DNA of 64,000 nucleotides from Fraxinus americana (GCA_035079005.1 CM068728.1:19003524-19067523), one strand, 5' to 3'; shown: positions 48,640 to 61,276, counted from the first letter of the stretch. Numbers and translations are program-made. Notes: generated from the letters alone by a model not told the origin.

Positions 48640-50441
48640 AATACTGTGATCCTATATGAGCAATGACTTGCACTACATGTTCACTCATGTGATAAGGTAT
48701 TCATCAATTCCTCAATTGAGTGTTAATTGAAGCCATTAGTCGATTATAATAAGTGTCTCCAAAGCCATTATGCGACTAATTTTGCAACCGGCCGATAGTA
48801 TGACTCGAGATTGTTTGAATAATTATGGTCTCGGGGGGAGGGGAGTGAACACAACAATTTGATTCAAATTGTAAGATGCTATCGACATTAGTATATTAGA
48901 GTGATATGATTAATTGACAAATTTTATCGCGTGCTTTGCTGTTTTAATCGTGTAGAGCCCTATCTACTTTAAAACAAGTAATTCATCAATAATCTTTTTT
49001 TTCCGAATTAGATTCTTCTTCTTCTTCTTCTTCTTCTTCTTCCATAAAGTTATGACTTAGTGTTGCAAAATAAGGCAAAGAATACAAAATTGTGGGCAGA
49101 GAAGGGACCATTTTTTCAAAGTTGGGTTTTTTTGTCTCTTCTTTTATTGTTGTCCTTGTCAATTTCTCTTGGTGGGTTAGGCTTTATACATTTAATTTTC
49201 ACACCCCCTTTTTCTTTTTCTTGATTTTTGGTATTTTATGTTATGGCCTAACTTGGGATGGACAGTGTTGGGTACCCATCAAGCAAATAGGCCAAAATTT
49301 GCAAAATTTTATGTTTTTCGTATGAGAAAAATGTGCAAATTTGTGATTTGTGAACATGGACATTTCCCTCTACTCATCGCGGTAGATTTAGAGTTCAGTT
49401 GACAGGACTTTCGACAAGTCAAATATTGTTTTCTGAGATCAAGAAATCATTTTTGAACGTATTTTATATATTTTTTAAAGAGTTTTATTTGGTTAGACGA
49501 GTTTTTAGGAAAAATTGATCTAAAATAACTTTCTCGTGAAACTATTTTCCAAGAAGCAGAAGTAAAACTAAACGTCCTATCAACCTTTAATAGAGAATAT
49601 TGTTTGATGATATGCTACCTTTGATTAAATCACCACATTATTTTCATGCATTTAAAAAACACGGAAAAGATACAACTTATTTTGAGGAAACATGTTGGGT
49701 CGTGCATAGATGTGAGTTAAACTAATCTGTAAGTTACTTATTTTGTTATGCATATTTTTATAAATTTTCTTTTTCAACTATCGTAACTTATTTTCCTTTT
49801 TTTTCTTCAATTATCTTCTAAGTAAAGTCAAATATGAACAATTTTTTTTGTAATTATTTTAAAATTACTTATTTTGTGTAGTATAGTTTTCGAAGTTACT
49901 TTTCTAAGAAGCGAGTCTTTACTTACCTTCTAGGAAAATAACTTTTAAGCACAATCAAATATACGCAAATAAATAATTTTTGTGAATAATCCTACATAAT
50001 CTTGAATGCTATGAATTTGCGTACATATACCAAATAGCAGTGTTCTAAATTGTGCGCATATGCTTTAAACTAAATCATCAAAGCTTGTGAATTATATGCC
50101 GTAATCAGTAGGGTTTTGATGTTTTAAAAAATTTTAAAAAATTCGTAAAGTTGCAAAATATCGACGTTAAGCCCGAGCCTCCTCCTTCTTCGATCTTTCT
50201 CTAATTTTACTAGTAATGAACAATCTTAGATTATTGATGATTGTGATGATGATGACGAGGTTAACAATAATATCATATCATGTACTAGTGATATTACAAA
50301 TTTTCGAATTGAAATAAGAGAGTCCGATGAAGATGACTTTACATCGGATGACACGAAAGATGAATTGGATGGAGAAGAGTTTGAATTGGAATCCAATAAA
50401 AAGTTAGACAATATTTAGGATTTTTAAGCCAATGTTCATGT
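48640..50441. other. Intergenic with one microsatellite and MITE-like remnants
   Basis: A (TTC)n microsatellite lies at about 49,013-49,042. A MITE-like copy at ~49,400-49,580 has ends 'gacaggactttcgacaag' and (inverted) 'gataggacgtttagtttt'. No gene is supported. The ORF at 50,226-50,411 is a low-complexity Ser/Asp-rich artefact. Confidence 0.4.
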
Positions 50442-50450
50442 ATAATTTAA

Positions 50451-51670
50451 GGGATAATTGTAGCATCGATTTCAAATCTTTAGATTTTTCGCAGACTTTA
50501 CCCTAACCTTCAGTTTGTGTCACTGTCGGTCCCAAACCATTGAAAAATCAACACTTGAAGTCCAAATGGATGATTTCTATTAGTTTGACCATTAGTTGAC
50601 CCATAAATTTGATTTTAACCAAATCTAAACCATTTTTTAATATATAAAATGGTAACTTTGAATTAAAAATTAAAAAAAATCAAAACCTAATTACTATTCA
50701 TCTTCTCCTTTACACACCTACCCCCACACCCCACCTCTTCTTAAACCCAAAACTAGTTGGTGCCATCTTACCCTCTTTGTCGTCACCACCACCACCGCCC
50801 TCCTCCACGGACATTGCCATTATTTCTCATTTTACTTTGAGCAAAATGAAAATAGCTTTGGCTAGCGATGGCCACCAAGAATTCACAGCAAAAAATGGCA
50901 GCAAATTCGAGATTAAGCCCTTGTTTGACACTCATTTTATGGAAGAATTTGATTTGGAATAGTGATTGATGGAAGAACGTGTGGTTAAAAAGTAAGGAGA
51001 ATTTTTAGGTTTATGTGTAATATTATTTTATTGATAGAATGTGTAGTTGAAATGAAGAAAGAGAAAAAAATGAGGAAGAGAATGAGAAAAAAAAATGGAT
51101 GTCAAACAAGGGCTAAATAGAAAACAAAAAATAATGATAGAACAAGTGAAATTGCCTCATCTTTTGCCATCGTTTGTTAAAATTGGAATTGAAAAGTTGC
51201 ACAATTTTCCCTTATTCGCATTGGATTATTGACCACCACTCGAGTTTGTTGAAGTCTCTTCCACGGGGTTATCTAATTAGGGTAGTTGGTTGGTTTGGGG
51301 GAGGGGAGTTGTGGTGGTGGTGTGGGTCGGTGACGGTTGGATATGTACGGGGACAATTTTCTGGTTTTGATTTGGTAGAGAGGGGGTTGGGGGTGATGAT
51401 GGGTTTATATGCGTTTTTTTTTTTTAAATTTAATTTTTACCATATTTTATGTATAAAATCTAAAGTTATCATTTTACCCTTTCAAAAAATGATTTAGATT
51501 TAGTCAAAGTCAAATTTATAAGTTAATTAACGGTCAAACTAAAAGAAATCATCAATTTGGATACCATGTGCTAATTTTTCAAATGTTTGAAACTGTTGTG
51601 GCACAAACTGGAGGTTATGATAAAGTCTGCGAAAAACTCAAATATTTGGGACCACTGTTGCAATTATCCC
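50451..51670. mobile_element. Non-autonomous MULE, 1220 bp, ~200-bp TIRs and perfect 9-bp TSD
   Basis: The left TIR (50451-~50650) and right TIR (51670-~51470) align over ~200 bp: both begin GGGATAATTG and share 'ttttcgcagacttta', 'cagtttgtg', 'gatgatttct-ttagtttg' and 'aaatctaaa-cattttt'. ATAATTTAA flanks both ends exactly (50442-50450 and 51671-51679), the 9-bp TSD of Mutator elements. No transposase is encoded. The centre has CCACC/GGTGG-rich stretches, and a Tourist-like MITE is nested inside. Confidence 0.93.
50917..51113. mobile_element. Tourist-like MITE nested inside the MULE, 197 bp
   Basis: The left end GCCCTTGTTTGACACTCATT and right end ATGGATGTCAAACAAGGGC are inverted repeats, flanked by TAA on both sides (50914-50916 and 51114-51116). 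It is the same type as the element at 37,501, sharing 'gtgtggtta' and 'gtgtagttgaaat' interior words. Being inside the MULE, it is the younger insertion. Confidence 0.85.
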
Positions 51671-53111
51671 ATAATTTAATTGCAGGAATTGATTACTAAG
51701 TAATTATAGTATTTATAATTTTGAGTATTATGTTTTTACTAAATATTTCAATAATATGTATAAAATTCAAATAATTGTAGTATTTATAATTTTGAGCAAT
51801 ATTTTTTTCTAAAATTTGAGAAATGTGTATAACGTTTAAAGAAAACATTATTTTATTTATTTATTAGTTTAGAATATTTAAAATTATACTAAAAATTAGA
51901 AAACGTATAATTACGTATATGGTTCGTGTAAGCACGCATATTCTTATATTGCTTGATACTCGATCGAAATGCATTGTCTCATATTACACATTTTAAAACC
52001 TTGCCAAATAGTAAGAGACGGCTAGCGAGACCTCCCAATCTAGAAAACATTGATAAAAGTCACACCCCACCCTTTTAAACTCTGCTAACAAATAATCCAA
52101 TGACAATAATATTTACCTTCACGTCTAATCAAAGTATCATCGTATAATATTAAATATATTATTCTTTTGTTCTTTATTACTTTATAAAATAATATAATTA
52201 AAAACTCTAAGTTGACGTCAGATTGTCTCTTCTCTTCATTCTTTATTAATTCAATCCTTTGCATCAAGGAAAGGTCCCGACAACAAGACCAGATTTTCAG
52301 GTTAAATATAAATTAATATTTATTTATTTATTCATTTCATGTGCACTTCACTATCCTTACTCACTAGCCTCAAAAATAATAATAATTTAATCAGATCTCC
52401 ATCTAGTGATAATTAATGTAATATATATTATAACTACACATTCTTTCTTGCACTTCCAAGAATAACTCTATGTTTTGGATCCCTATGATTAAGAATATTA
52501 CTTACAAGGTTAATGAATAATTAATATTTGTTAATAATTTTGATTTCAAGCAATAATTTCATTTTGATTTAGTTAAAAATAACTTGGACCATGTTTGGAA
52601 ATTGTAATAGTGTTATTACGAAGATTGTTGGTAATGAAAACGTTTGAAAAATGTAATACTAATCGCGGATAATCTATTTCAATCATAGTCCAAAATTGCA
52701 ATATCTCTTTTCTTCTTCGAAAAGTATTATAGTAATGATTATTCGTACATTGCAAAACAATTCATTACTACTGCCTCTCTTAGGAGTTTGTGCTGTGTCT
52801 CAATCCTAGTGTGACGGTTATTCTTACAGACCAGTTACTGACATTCTTTTGGTAAGCTAGCCTCATCAACTACACTTTTTATGTCGCTTATATAGAAAAC
52901 CATAATCGATAACCTGGTTTGAAAAAAATAAAAAATAAAATCATTGAAATGGTACTCAAAAGCTATTGATTTCCAACACTATTGGTGAATATAGCACATT
53001 CTTGTAAATGACTTGAAAATAGAATGCAATTCTTAAATTGGTGATTTATCCCAACCCCCAAGGCCTTGTACAGTTGTACATTTTCAGGTCTATGAGAAAT
53101 GGATTTGTCTA

Positions 53112-53154
53112 CTTGTGCATTATGGATACTATTATGGTATCCATAATGTACAAG
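53112..53154. repeat. Short near-perfect hairpin
   Basis: The 18-nt arms CTTGTGCATTATGGATAC and GTATCCATAATGTACAAG pair at 17 of 18 positions around a 7-nt loop. No longer pairing extends outward, so it is too short for a typical plant pre-miRNA. Confidence 0.7.
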
Positions 53155-53413
53155 CAGCACATTCCATGAGAAATTGAGTAACTCCAGATTCCTATTAAAA
53201 ATTACCAAATTTGGGGAAAATGCATGTACCTTCTAGTGGATTAGAAAGTCACCAAGATTGAACCTATAACTAACATGTGGCTGACTCAAGTTGGGACCAT
53301 TCTATTTGGGTGTCCATATTTTTGTTAGGACCATTCTATTTTTATTTTTTTGTTATAAGGGTGTCAAAAATTATTTTTAAATTTAAGAAGTTATCTTTAA
53401 ACATTAGCTGACC

Positions 53414-53650
53414 AAAGGGTCTACTTGGCAAGCCTTCTATTTTTGCTTTTACTTCTTGTGGAAGATAATTTCTTCGAAAGTATCTTAGGACAAATTCCTC
53501 TAAATATTCCTTTATTCAAGCAATGCACTTTCAGAAAATTACTCAAACATGTTTAAAAACAGCTTCCTACTCCCCAGAAGCTGCTTTCCCAGAAATCTTT
53601 TCTACAAAAAGTAGAAGTAAAAACAAAAATTCTTTCAAATGAACTCTTAG
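53414..53650. mobile_element. MITE-like element, ~237 bp, with imperfect TIRs
   Basis: The left end 'aagggtctacttggcaagcc', then 'tgcttttacttcttgtggaa', aligns with the inverted right end 'taagagttcatttgaaagaa', then 'gtttttacttctactttttg', over ~60 bp. The word 'ttctacaaaaagtagaag' near the right end recurs at ~40,170, marking a repeat family in this window. TSD not fixed. Confidence 0.55.
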
Positions 53651-54594
53651 TACCATACAATTTAATATACTAAACATGTTATCAAAGTACGACTCGAAAT
53701 ACGTTGTAAGTTGTCATGTTTAATTGTATCGAAACATATGTCACAAAAGTGGGTTTGATTAATAGAGTAGCATTGTCTTATAGATGGGGCGTAATGGAAT
53801 GATCTGGCTCTCTTGCAGTTGGGAGGTAATAACATTCATTTTACTTTTTATGGTACAAACTTCCCTCAATCATTTCCCCATGACATAACATTACAACAAT
53901 TAATTTACATAAAGAAATCCCAACTACACTATCAGATTTAATATTATGTCAAAACCCAACAGTCAAAATCTCGTTTGGAAATTTCACGAAAAACTTCGAG
54001 TTTTGCTCGAGGAGTGTATGCTTACGTATGAGTTGCTATTCTGTTCTAGATCGGGTTTTGGGTTCTTTCCTCTAACACCAAGAATGTCTTTCGTAATGTA
54101 AAACTAATATAAAATATATAGTTTAAAGCGTAAATCAATCAAATTATAACGCCAGTAAAGGAGCCTGGCTGCGATAACAGAAAAAAAAAAGGTGGAAAGA
54201 AGAAACAAGTTCTTGTAGAATATAGTAAAATAAGTAAGAAAAGAAAAGAAGCAATTTCTGCTGACAGATACACCCCACCCCACCCCCACCCCAAGAAAAC
54301 TTCACAAGATTTGTAAAGAAATGAACAAATACACATTTCATTGTAAAAGAAAAAGGCCAAAAACCTACCTGTACATCCATTGACAGCAGAAACAAATAAT
54401 CCACAAGTATTTAGTTTAATTATGTCTAAATAAAACCAAAAGAAGCCATCATCTCTTAACAGTTAATCCAAATACAATAATAATAGAAAAATCAAAGTGT
54501 TATTGGATCCAGATCTTCTGCTTTTACTCTATAAACAAAACATGGGGTTCCCCCCTCAACAATCCCAAAGAACTGTTCTTTGCTTGCAGCAGCA

Positions 54595-57500
54595 ATGCCT
54601 GCACACTTAAGAAATCCCTTTCCTTTTCCTAATATATTCGTCTTCATCTTATACGTTTTAATAAATTCTGTTTTCTTTTCAACTTGCTATTCCATTGATG
54701 TACAGGGGGAAGTTCTTTTAACATGGAAGAACAGCTTAAACTTTTCGACGACTATGAGTGCATTTCAATCTTGGAATGCTTTGGATCGAAGTCCTTGCAA
54801 ATGGTTCGGGATACACTGCAACACGAATGGCCAAGTGGAGAAGATAATCTTGAAGTCAGTAGACTTGCAAGGTTCATTGCCTTCGAATTTTCAACCACTT
54901 AAGTCGTTGAATACGCTTGTTCTCTCATCAACAAATCTCACAGGGACAATCCCAAAAGAGTTTGGAGACTATCTTGAGCTGGTTATGATTGATGTAAGTG
55001 ATAACACTATCTCAGGTGAGATACCGGTCGAAATTTGCAGGCTAACCAAGCTTCAAATGCTATCTCTCGACACGAATTTCCTCAAGGGTGATATACCTTT
55101 AGACATTGGAAATCTCTCCAATCTCAAGCATCTCACACTCATTGACAATCAACTTAGTGGCGAAATCCCGAAGAGCATAGGACAATTGAGCAATCTAGAG
55201 GTATTCAGAGCTGGTGGAAATCAAAATCTGAAGGGTGAATTGCCTTCAGAGATTGGAAACTGTACAAACTTGTTAGTGCTAGGCCTAGCTGAAACCAGCA
55301 TCTCGGGGAGCCTGCCATCGTCTATTGGGATGCTGAAAAAGCTTCAGAGGATAGCGATTTATACATCGTTGCTTTCAGGTCCAATTCCAGATGAGATATG
55401 CAATTGCACTGAATTGCAGAATCTCTACTTGTACCAGAATTTCATTTCTGGTTCGATTCCAAAACGAATAGGCGAATTGAAAAAGCTTCAGAGTCTGTAT
55501 TTGTGGCAGAACAGCATAGTTGGTACTATCCCGTACGAGGTTGGAAGCTGCAGTGATCTAACAGTCATAGATTTATCAGAAAATCTATTGACAGGCAGTA
55601 TACCAACAAGTTTGGGAAGCCTTTTCAAACTTCAGGAACTGCAGCTAAGTGTCAATCACTTATCAGGTACCATACCTTCTGAAATTTCTAATTGCACTGC
55701 TCTGACTCAGTTGGAAGTTGACAACAATAACATTTCGGGTGAGATTCCTGTTCTTATAGGCAAACTAAATAGTTTGATACTGTTTTTTGCCTGGAAAAAT
55801 AAATTAACTGGAAGTATTCCAGAGTCTTTATCTGAATGTGAGAATCTTCAGGCGCTTGACCTTTCTTACAATGATCTCTCCGGTTCATTGCCGCCGCAGA
55901 TTTTTACCTTAAAAAACTTGACGAAATTTCTGCTAATTTCTAATGAATTATCTGGATTTATACCGCCTGATATTGGAGATTGTACAAACTTGTATAGATT
56001 CCGGGTAAGTGACAATAGGTTGGGGGGTACTATTCCATCAGAAATTGGAAAGTTGAAGAATTTGAATTTCCTTGATATGAGCAACAACCACTTCGTGGGA
56101 GGCATTCCTCCCTCAATTTCTGGATGCGGAAACCTCGAGTTTCTTGATCTTCACTCAAATGCACTCACAGGCACTGTGCCTGATACTCTGCCCAAAAGCT
56201 TACAATTAATGGATATTTCGGATAACAGGCTTACTGGCCAATTGACACCGAGTATTGGTTCACTAACTGAATTAACCAAACTTAATCTTGGGAAGAATCA
56301 ATTTTCTGGCAGAATTCCGGCAGAGATCCTGTCCTGTAGTAAGCTACAATTGCTAGATCTCGGAGACAATGGTTTCTCAGGTGATATACCTAAAGCATTT
56401 GGGCAACTTCCATCACTTGAAATCTCTCTAAACCTCAGTTGTAATCAGTTAACTGGTCCAATCCCAACAGAGTTTTCACTTCTTCACAAACTAGGGACCC
56501 TAGACCTTTCCCACAACAAGCTTTCTGGGGAGCTATACATTCTCAAAAACCTTGAAAACCTCGTCTCACTAAACGTGTCATTCAATCAGTTCTCTGGTGA
56601 ATTGCCGAATACCCCATTCTTCCACAAATTGCCTTTGAATGACCTCGCTGGAAACCAAGGTCTACACATCTCTGGTGGAGTCGTGCCAGCTAACAGAATG
56701 GACCCTCCTGGGCATCATGCCAAATCCACCATGAAGCTAGCCATGTCAATCCTAGTCAGTGCCAGTGTAGTCCTTGTGCTTCTTGCAATTTATGTGTTAG
56801 TTAGAACCCGCATGGCAAGAGGTGGATCCACAGCAGTTGACACTTGGGAATTGACATTTTATCAGAAGACGGAGTTCTCCATTGATGACATAGTTCACGA
56901 TCTCACATCTTCTAATGTCGTTGGCACGGGAAGCTCTGGAGTTGTGTATAGGGTGACAGTTCCTCACGGGGAGACCCTAGCTGTCAAAAAGATGTGGTCA
57001 TCACAAGAATCAGGAGCATTCAGTTCTGAAATTCAGACTCTTGGTTCAATTCGACACAAGAATATCGTCCGCCTGTTAGGTTGGGGTTCTAATCAGACTC
57101 TGAAACTGTTGTTCTATGACTATCTTCCTAATGGGAGCTTGAGCTCACTTCTTCATGGTGCTGGTAAGTGCAGAGCAGAATGGGAGACGAGATACGATGT
57201 CATCCTAGGCATTGCACATGCATTAGCATACTTGCACCACGATTGCGTTCCCCCAATTATGCATGGGGACGTTAAAGCCATGAACGTGTTATTAGGCTCT
57301 CACATGGAGCCTTATCTTGCTGATTTTGGCTTGGCAAGGTCCATCAACAGTGCTGCTGATAATACTGATGCTTCAAAACAGAGTCAAAGGCCTCAGTTGG
57401 CTGGTTCTTTTGGATACATGGCTCCTGGTATAATTCATTCTCACTTAGATTCATCACTTCTTATAATTTTGATTATTTCGCGGAATTGATCAAGTTAGTT

Positions 57501-57972
57501 ATCTTTTTCTACAGAACATGCTTCGACGCAAAAGGTAACAGAGAAGAGTGATGTATACAGCTTTGGTGTGATTATCTTAGAGGTCCTGACAGGAAGACAT
57601 CCATTAGACCCAACATTGCCAGGGGGTGCACACTTGGTTCAATGGGTTTCTGACCACTTACGCAGCAAGAACAATCCAGTAGATGTCCTAGATGTAAGAC
57701 TGCGGGGAAGGGCCGACTCTCAGATACACGAAATGCTCCAAACTTTAGCTGTTTCGTTTCTCTGTGTCAGCAAACGTGCCAATGATCGCCCTATGATGAA
57801 GGATGTAGTAGCCATGCTCAAAGAAATTCGACATTTGGATCCTGTAAGGTCAGACACTGATGACCTTTTGAAGGGAGGTTTATCAGGCCATCAAAAATCG
57901 CCCTCTAATAACAATGTGGTAAATCAAGGATGTTCTAGCTGCTCTTTCGCATTCTCTGATGATTCAGTTTAA
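54595..57972 (+). CDS. RGI3-like: LRR receptor-like kinase of the RGF1-insensitive (RGI3/RGI4) type
   Basis: Two exons, 54595-57427 and 57515-57972, give 1096 residues (Arabidopsis relatives ~1090). The first ATG precedes a signal peptide (hydrophobic NIFVFILYVLINSVFFSTCY). The LRR N-cap follows (VQGEVLLTWKNSLN, SPCKWFGIHCN), then more than twenty LRRs (e.g. IPDEICNCTELQNLYLYQN; GSLPPQIFTLKNLTKFLL). One transmembrane helix lies at ~717-740 and a kinase domain at ~774-1060: Gly loop VVGTGSSGVVYR, Lys in LAVKKM, catalytic loop HGDVKAMNVLL, ADFGLAR, GSFGYMAPE across the intron. The catalytic Asp is present; HGD replaces HRD, as in close relatives. The C-terminus CSFAFSDDSV matches At4g26540 as remembered. 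Relatives perceive sulfated RGF/GLV peptides at the plasma membrane, chiefly in root meristems. Ligand and expression here are inferred. Confidence 0.92.
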
Positions 57973-58607
57973 TTAAGGTTTCAAGAAGACTGTTATCCGT
58001 GCGTATTCGAAGGAGATATAGTAGAGGGGGTAGATATTTCAGGATTTTCATGTAACGGCATAGTTTAATTTAACTGTAACAGAGGTGTACTGCATTTATT
58101 ATTAATGACTTATTGAGTGTACTAGTTAGTGGATTGACAGAGGATGTATTCAAGTAAATCTAAGCAACCAAAGTAGAATAATATGTAAGTCATTAAAGAG
58201 TGCATTTGAAGAAATGGCAGAAGGAGACACCATGAAATAATATTTTTTCCCTGCTGGCTCATGTTACAGCAATACAATAATGCAACACAATAAGAGAGTC
58301 GATGTCACAGATAAGAGCTCGGAACAAGTGCAAATAGAAGCGCAAAAATTGTCCAACTCGATGAAAGAATGAGGTAAATTAGGAATAGAACTTAGCTCTT
58401 CTTGTTATTCAAACAAATATTCTCAGAATCATCTATATCTGGAGACAGGTATTGAAAGCAATAGAAGATAAACCTATTTGAGATCCAAGCTAAACAATGA
58501 AATGCTATTAAATAAATAAACAGAGTGGCGTTATACATCTGCTAAACTGATATTAAACATCGTTTCCCAAATAAATCATGTACTGAAGTTTCTAGAACTG
58601 AAGTTTC
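57973..58607. other. 3' flanks of the receptor kinase and DUF868 genes
   Basis: The convergent pair shares this 635-bp gap, which should hold both 3' UTRs. No other feature is seen. Confidence 0.4.
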
Positions 58608-59492
58608 TCATTCAGTTTTCCAAGCATAAAGAAAGTGGCAGAAGTCTATGGAGGAGGACAGGTTTGCTAAATCTTCACCATCAAGATGAATACTTTCAGG
58701 TTCATCTGCACCTTGCTTGAAGATAAACATGCCTGCTCCCGAATGCTGGCCATTATACAGCCAATCATGAACGTCCCACAGAATTTGTACGGGCAAATCA
58801 TCCACCATAATTGTTTCATTGCCTCTAAATCTCCAATGCAAATTAGTTATGCGAATTGATGCAGTCCCATCTATACTAATCCACATTTCGGGATCACAAG
58901 GGCCAGATAGAGCAGACTCAATGATGATGTTGTGCTCCGTCTTACCCTGTCCTAATGTAGTTTTGGTGCAAAAACATTTCCTGGCAAACACAATTTCTTT
59001 CTTATGCACCAAGGCAGCATCTTGTAAGGATGGTCTGCATTTTGTCCTCTTGAATGCCTCTTTTTTCTGGTCACCTAGGATTAAAATCACCTCTTCTTCT
59101 GAAACCAGTGCTACATAGTAATCGGAGGTTGGTTCTGGGCTGCCGCTACTAAATTTTGCAGACCTTAAATCCCAGAAAACATCAACTCGTTTCTCATCAA
59201 CCTTAAATGATTTCAGACCCTTTTTCCCCCAAAACTGCCACGTTTTAAGATCAATTTTGCACATGTAATGATCTTCCTCATAAGGGTTTTCTACCATGAT
59301 ATGAAGAGAGTGGAAAATCACATTTTTGGCCCATGTTACAGTTATGTTTCGGAACATATCCGCCAGAATGGCTCTGTGAACAAAGGTGACAAAATTCTGT
59401 GCAGGTTTATCTATTGTTGGTTCATCCACAGTCTTCTCTTCCAACTGTCCCTCGTTGAAAGACATTACAGATTCCACAGGAATTCTAAACAT
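58608..59492 (-). CDS. DUF868 family protein
   Basis: The frame from the first ATG (59492-59490) codes 294 residues without an intron. Upstream in the same frame a stop lies close by, so no longer start is available unless a spliced exon adds one. DUF868 hallmarks run in order: NFVTFVHRAILADMFRNITV, DLKTWQFWGKKGLKSFKVDE, VDVFWDLRSAKFSSGSPEPT, SDYYVALVSEEEVILILGDQ, KKEAFKRTKCRP, DPEMWISIDGTASIRI, NLHWRFRGNETIMVDDLPV, ILWDVHDWLYNG and GMFIFKQG. The C-terminal extension (SIHLDGEDLANLSSSIDFCH) is longer than the usual FIFKP ending. Plant DUF868 proteins have no established biochemical role. An AG acceptor-like site sits ~30 bp before the ATG, so a 5'-UTR intron is possible. Confidence 0.85.
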   Translation of the reverse strand: MFRIPVESVMSFNEGQLEEKTVDEPTIDKPAQNFVTFVHRAILADMFRNITVTWAKNVIFHSLHIMVENPYEEDHYMCKIDLKTWQFWGKKGLKSFKVDEKRVDVFWDLRSAKFSSGSPEPTSDYYVALVSEEEVILILGDQKKEAFKRTKCRPSLQDAALVHKKEIVFARKCFCTKTTLGQGKTEHNIIIESALSGPCDPEMWISIDGTASIRITNLHWRFRGNETIMVDDLPVQILWDVHDWLYNGQHSGAGMFIFKQGADEPESIHLDGEDLANLSSSIDFCHFLYAWKTE

Positions 59493-61165
59493 TTCTGACC
59501 AATTCAACCAGCATTTCCCACCTATTCAAATGTAAGAACCCCAGAAAAGTTTTGCAATCAATTTGTCATAAAAATCCATCAGGGACCTTTCGAAATTTTA
59601 GATATCAAATCAGTATCCCATTTTATAAATCCCAAGGAGACCTAAGATTCATAAAGAAAATCACCTCCATCACCTTTCTGACTAATCTGAGGACTATATT
59701 TTGGCAATTTTGCCCATGCAAAGAAGAATATGATAAGAAACTAAATATACAGCCTTGTTTTACCAGGATTTTCTTGAATCCATTGAATTTAAATGCTTCC
59801 TGCAAGAGGATAAAATCTGCAAGAATTGCAGGTCAATCGATCCAACAAATTTTCTTCTTAGCTTTCCACGTCATATATATATAATATCTGATCAAGAAAC
59901 AGAATCAAAACTTCAGGAATCAATCTGGAAAAGGAAAGATGGGGTGTAAATGGGGTTTTGGGGAAATTTTCCAGAAAATGTGGATGCCCTATTTGAGAGA
60001 AGCTTTATTTCTATTGATAGAATGGTATTTCCCAATTATAACAGTCGTGGTATTCTTGGCAGTCTTTAAATTTCTATACTAAATTTAGCAAATAAATAAA
60101 TAAAGCTCATATTTGATGTTAGAAATACATAATTCATTGCTCATCTTCAAAACTTGTATAAAAGGTAAGAGCAGGTCTCTAATATTCATCTGATACCATT
60201 CAAGTTGCCAACCGTGAAGTCCATGCAAAATGGATTCAAAACTTAAAGGAGATTATGTACTAAACACTCATTATCACATACTCTGAATTTACACAAGATT
60301 TTCATATGTTTTAAAGCATTAACCTTTTCAAGATCAGATGCTTCAAAAGGGAAAATCGAATAATCGATACAAAAATGTTTCATCAATCAAATAACAATCT
60401 TGTTACATGTATGTTAAATTTAACATCAAGTTTGACATTGTTATGAGACGACAACTTTTCATACATTGATTTTAAAAACACTTTAAACAATTAATGGTAC
60501 AAATTTTGACACATACAATGACAATATTTACACTTTAAATGTACAACTAGTATAATTGACAAATAAATTAGGTTATGCTAGACGTACAAGGAAAATGGGG
60601 TGTGTGGTTTACAGGCAAGAAATATAGGGGGGAGGGGGTGAATTTTTTTTTTCTTTTTTAAAACATGTGGGGGCCCGCCTAATTGTGAGAGGCTTGACAT
60701 GCCCCTGTGAAACCCCCACCTGTACGTGGGGGTTTTTCCAAATAAATTTCTTACTTACATTTTGAATGATAAAATATTATGTAGATGGTTAGAAAAAAGT
60801 TGTGCACAGATTTTTTTGTTTACAGAATTTTTAATTTTTACAGGTGAAACTGTTTTTTCACCAACTTCCGATGAATTTTTGCCGAGTGTTACCTATAAAA
60901 AAAATTTCATAAGAGTAGCATTGTCCAAATAGTTACGTACCAAAAGCATTTTTCATAAAGAATTACTTATAAATTTTAATTATGAATAAATATTTCATTT
61001 TTTAAATTAAAATTAATTTATGTAAATGAATTACTTACAAATAAAATATCATTTAGGAATAAAAAATTTCATACACGAAATTCTATGCTACTATCTACCG
61101 TCAGTCTACTTCTTATCCAGGGCTCATAACTTCTCAACTCACATGACACGGATAGCAATTTTTAG
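59493..61165. other. DUF868 5' flank and intergenic DNA
   Basis: The DUF868 leader and promoter should lie within ~59,500-60,000. At 60,580-60,745 a G-rich then C-rich stretch contains 'gtgggggcccgcc' and the inverted pair 'aacccccacctgtacgtgggggttt', a local hairpin probably from a small MITE. No gene is supported. Confidence 0.4.
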
Positions 61166-61230
61166 CCGTCGATTATTGAAGAATCTAACGGTAATTAAAC
61201 ATCCCCATCTCCAAGATTTGTATATAAATA
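61166..61230 (+). promoter_or_regulatory. Histone H4 core promoter: CCGTCG element and TATA box
   Basis: CCGTCG (61166-61171) is the hexamer core found in plant histone promoters and linked to S-phase expression. A TATA box, tatataaata, lies at 61221-61230, about 47 bp before the start codon, implying a very short leader. The CCGTCG-to-TATA spacing of ~50 bp is normal. Confidence 0.65.
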
Positions 61231-61276
61231 CAGATTTTTCGTTATCAATTTATCAGGTTCAAACAAGGAGTCAAAA

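Larger units (their letters stand above)
51680..54594. other. Intergenic and upstream region of the receptor kinase gene
   Basis: AT-rich DNA without a supported gene. It includes the hairpin at 53.1 kb and the MITE-like element at 53.4 kb, listed separately. A CTATAAAC box at 54,529-54,536 lies ~60 bp before the kinase start codon and could be its TATA box, giving a short leader; this is a guess from spacing. Confidence 0.4.

Noticed and set aside
50226..50411. Ser-rich 61-residue minus-strand ORF
   Set aside because: It derives from an Asp/Glu-rich plus-strand low-complexity stretch and lacks any flanking coding signal.
54104..54404. Three overlapping minus-strand hydrophobic ORFs upstream of the receptor kinase
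   Set aside because: Low-complexity T-rich translation with no family match and no promoter context.
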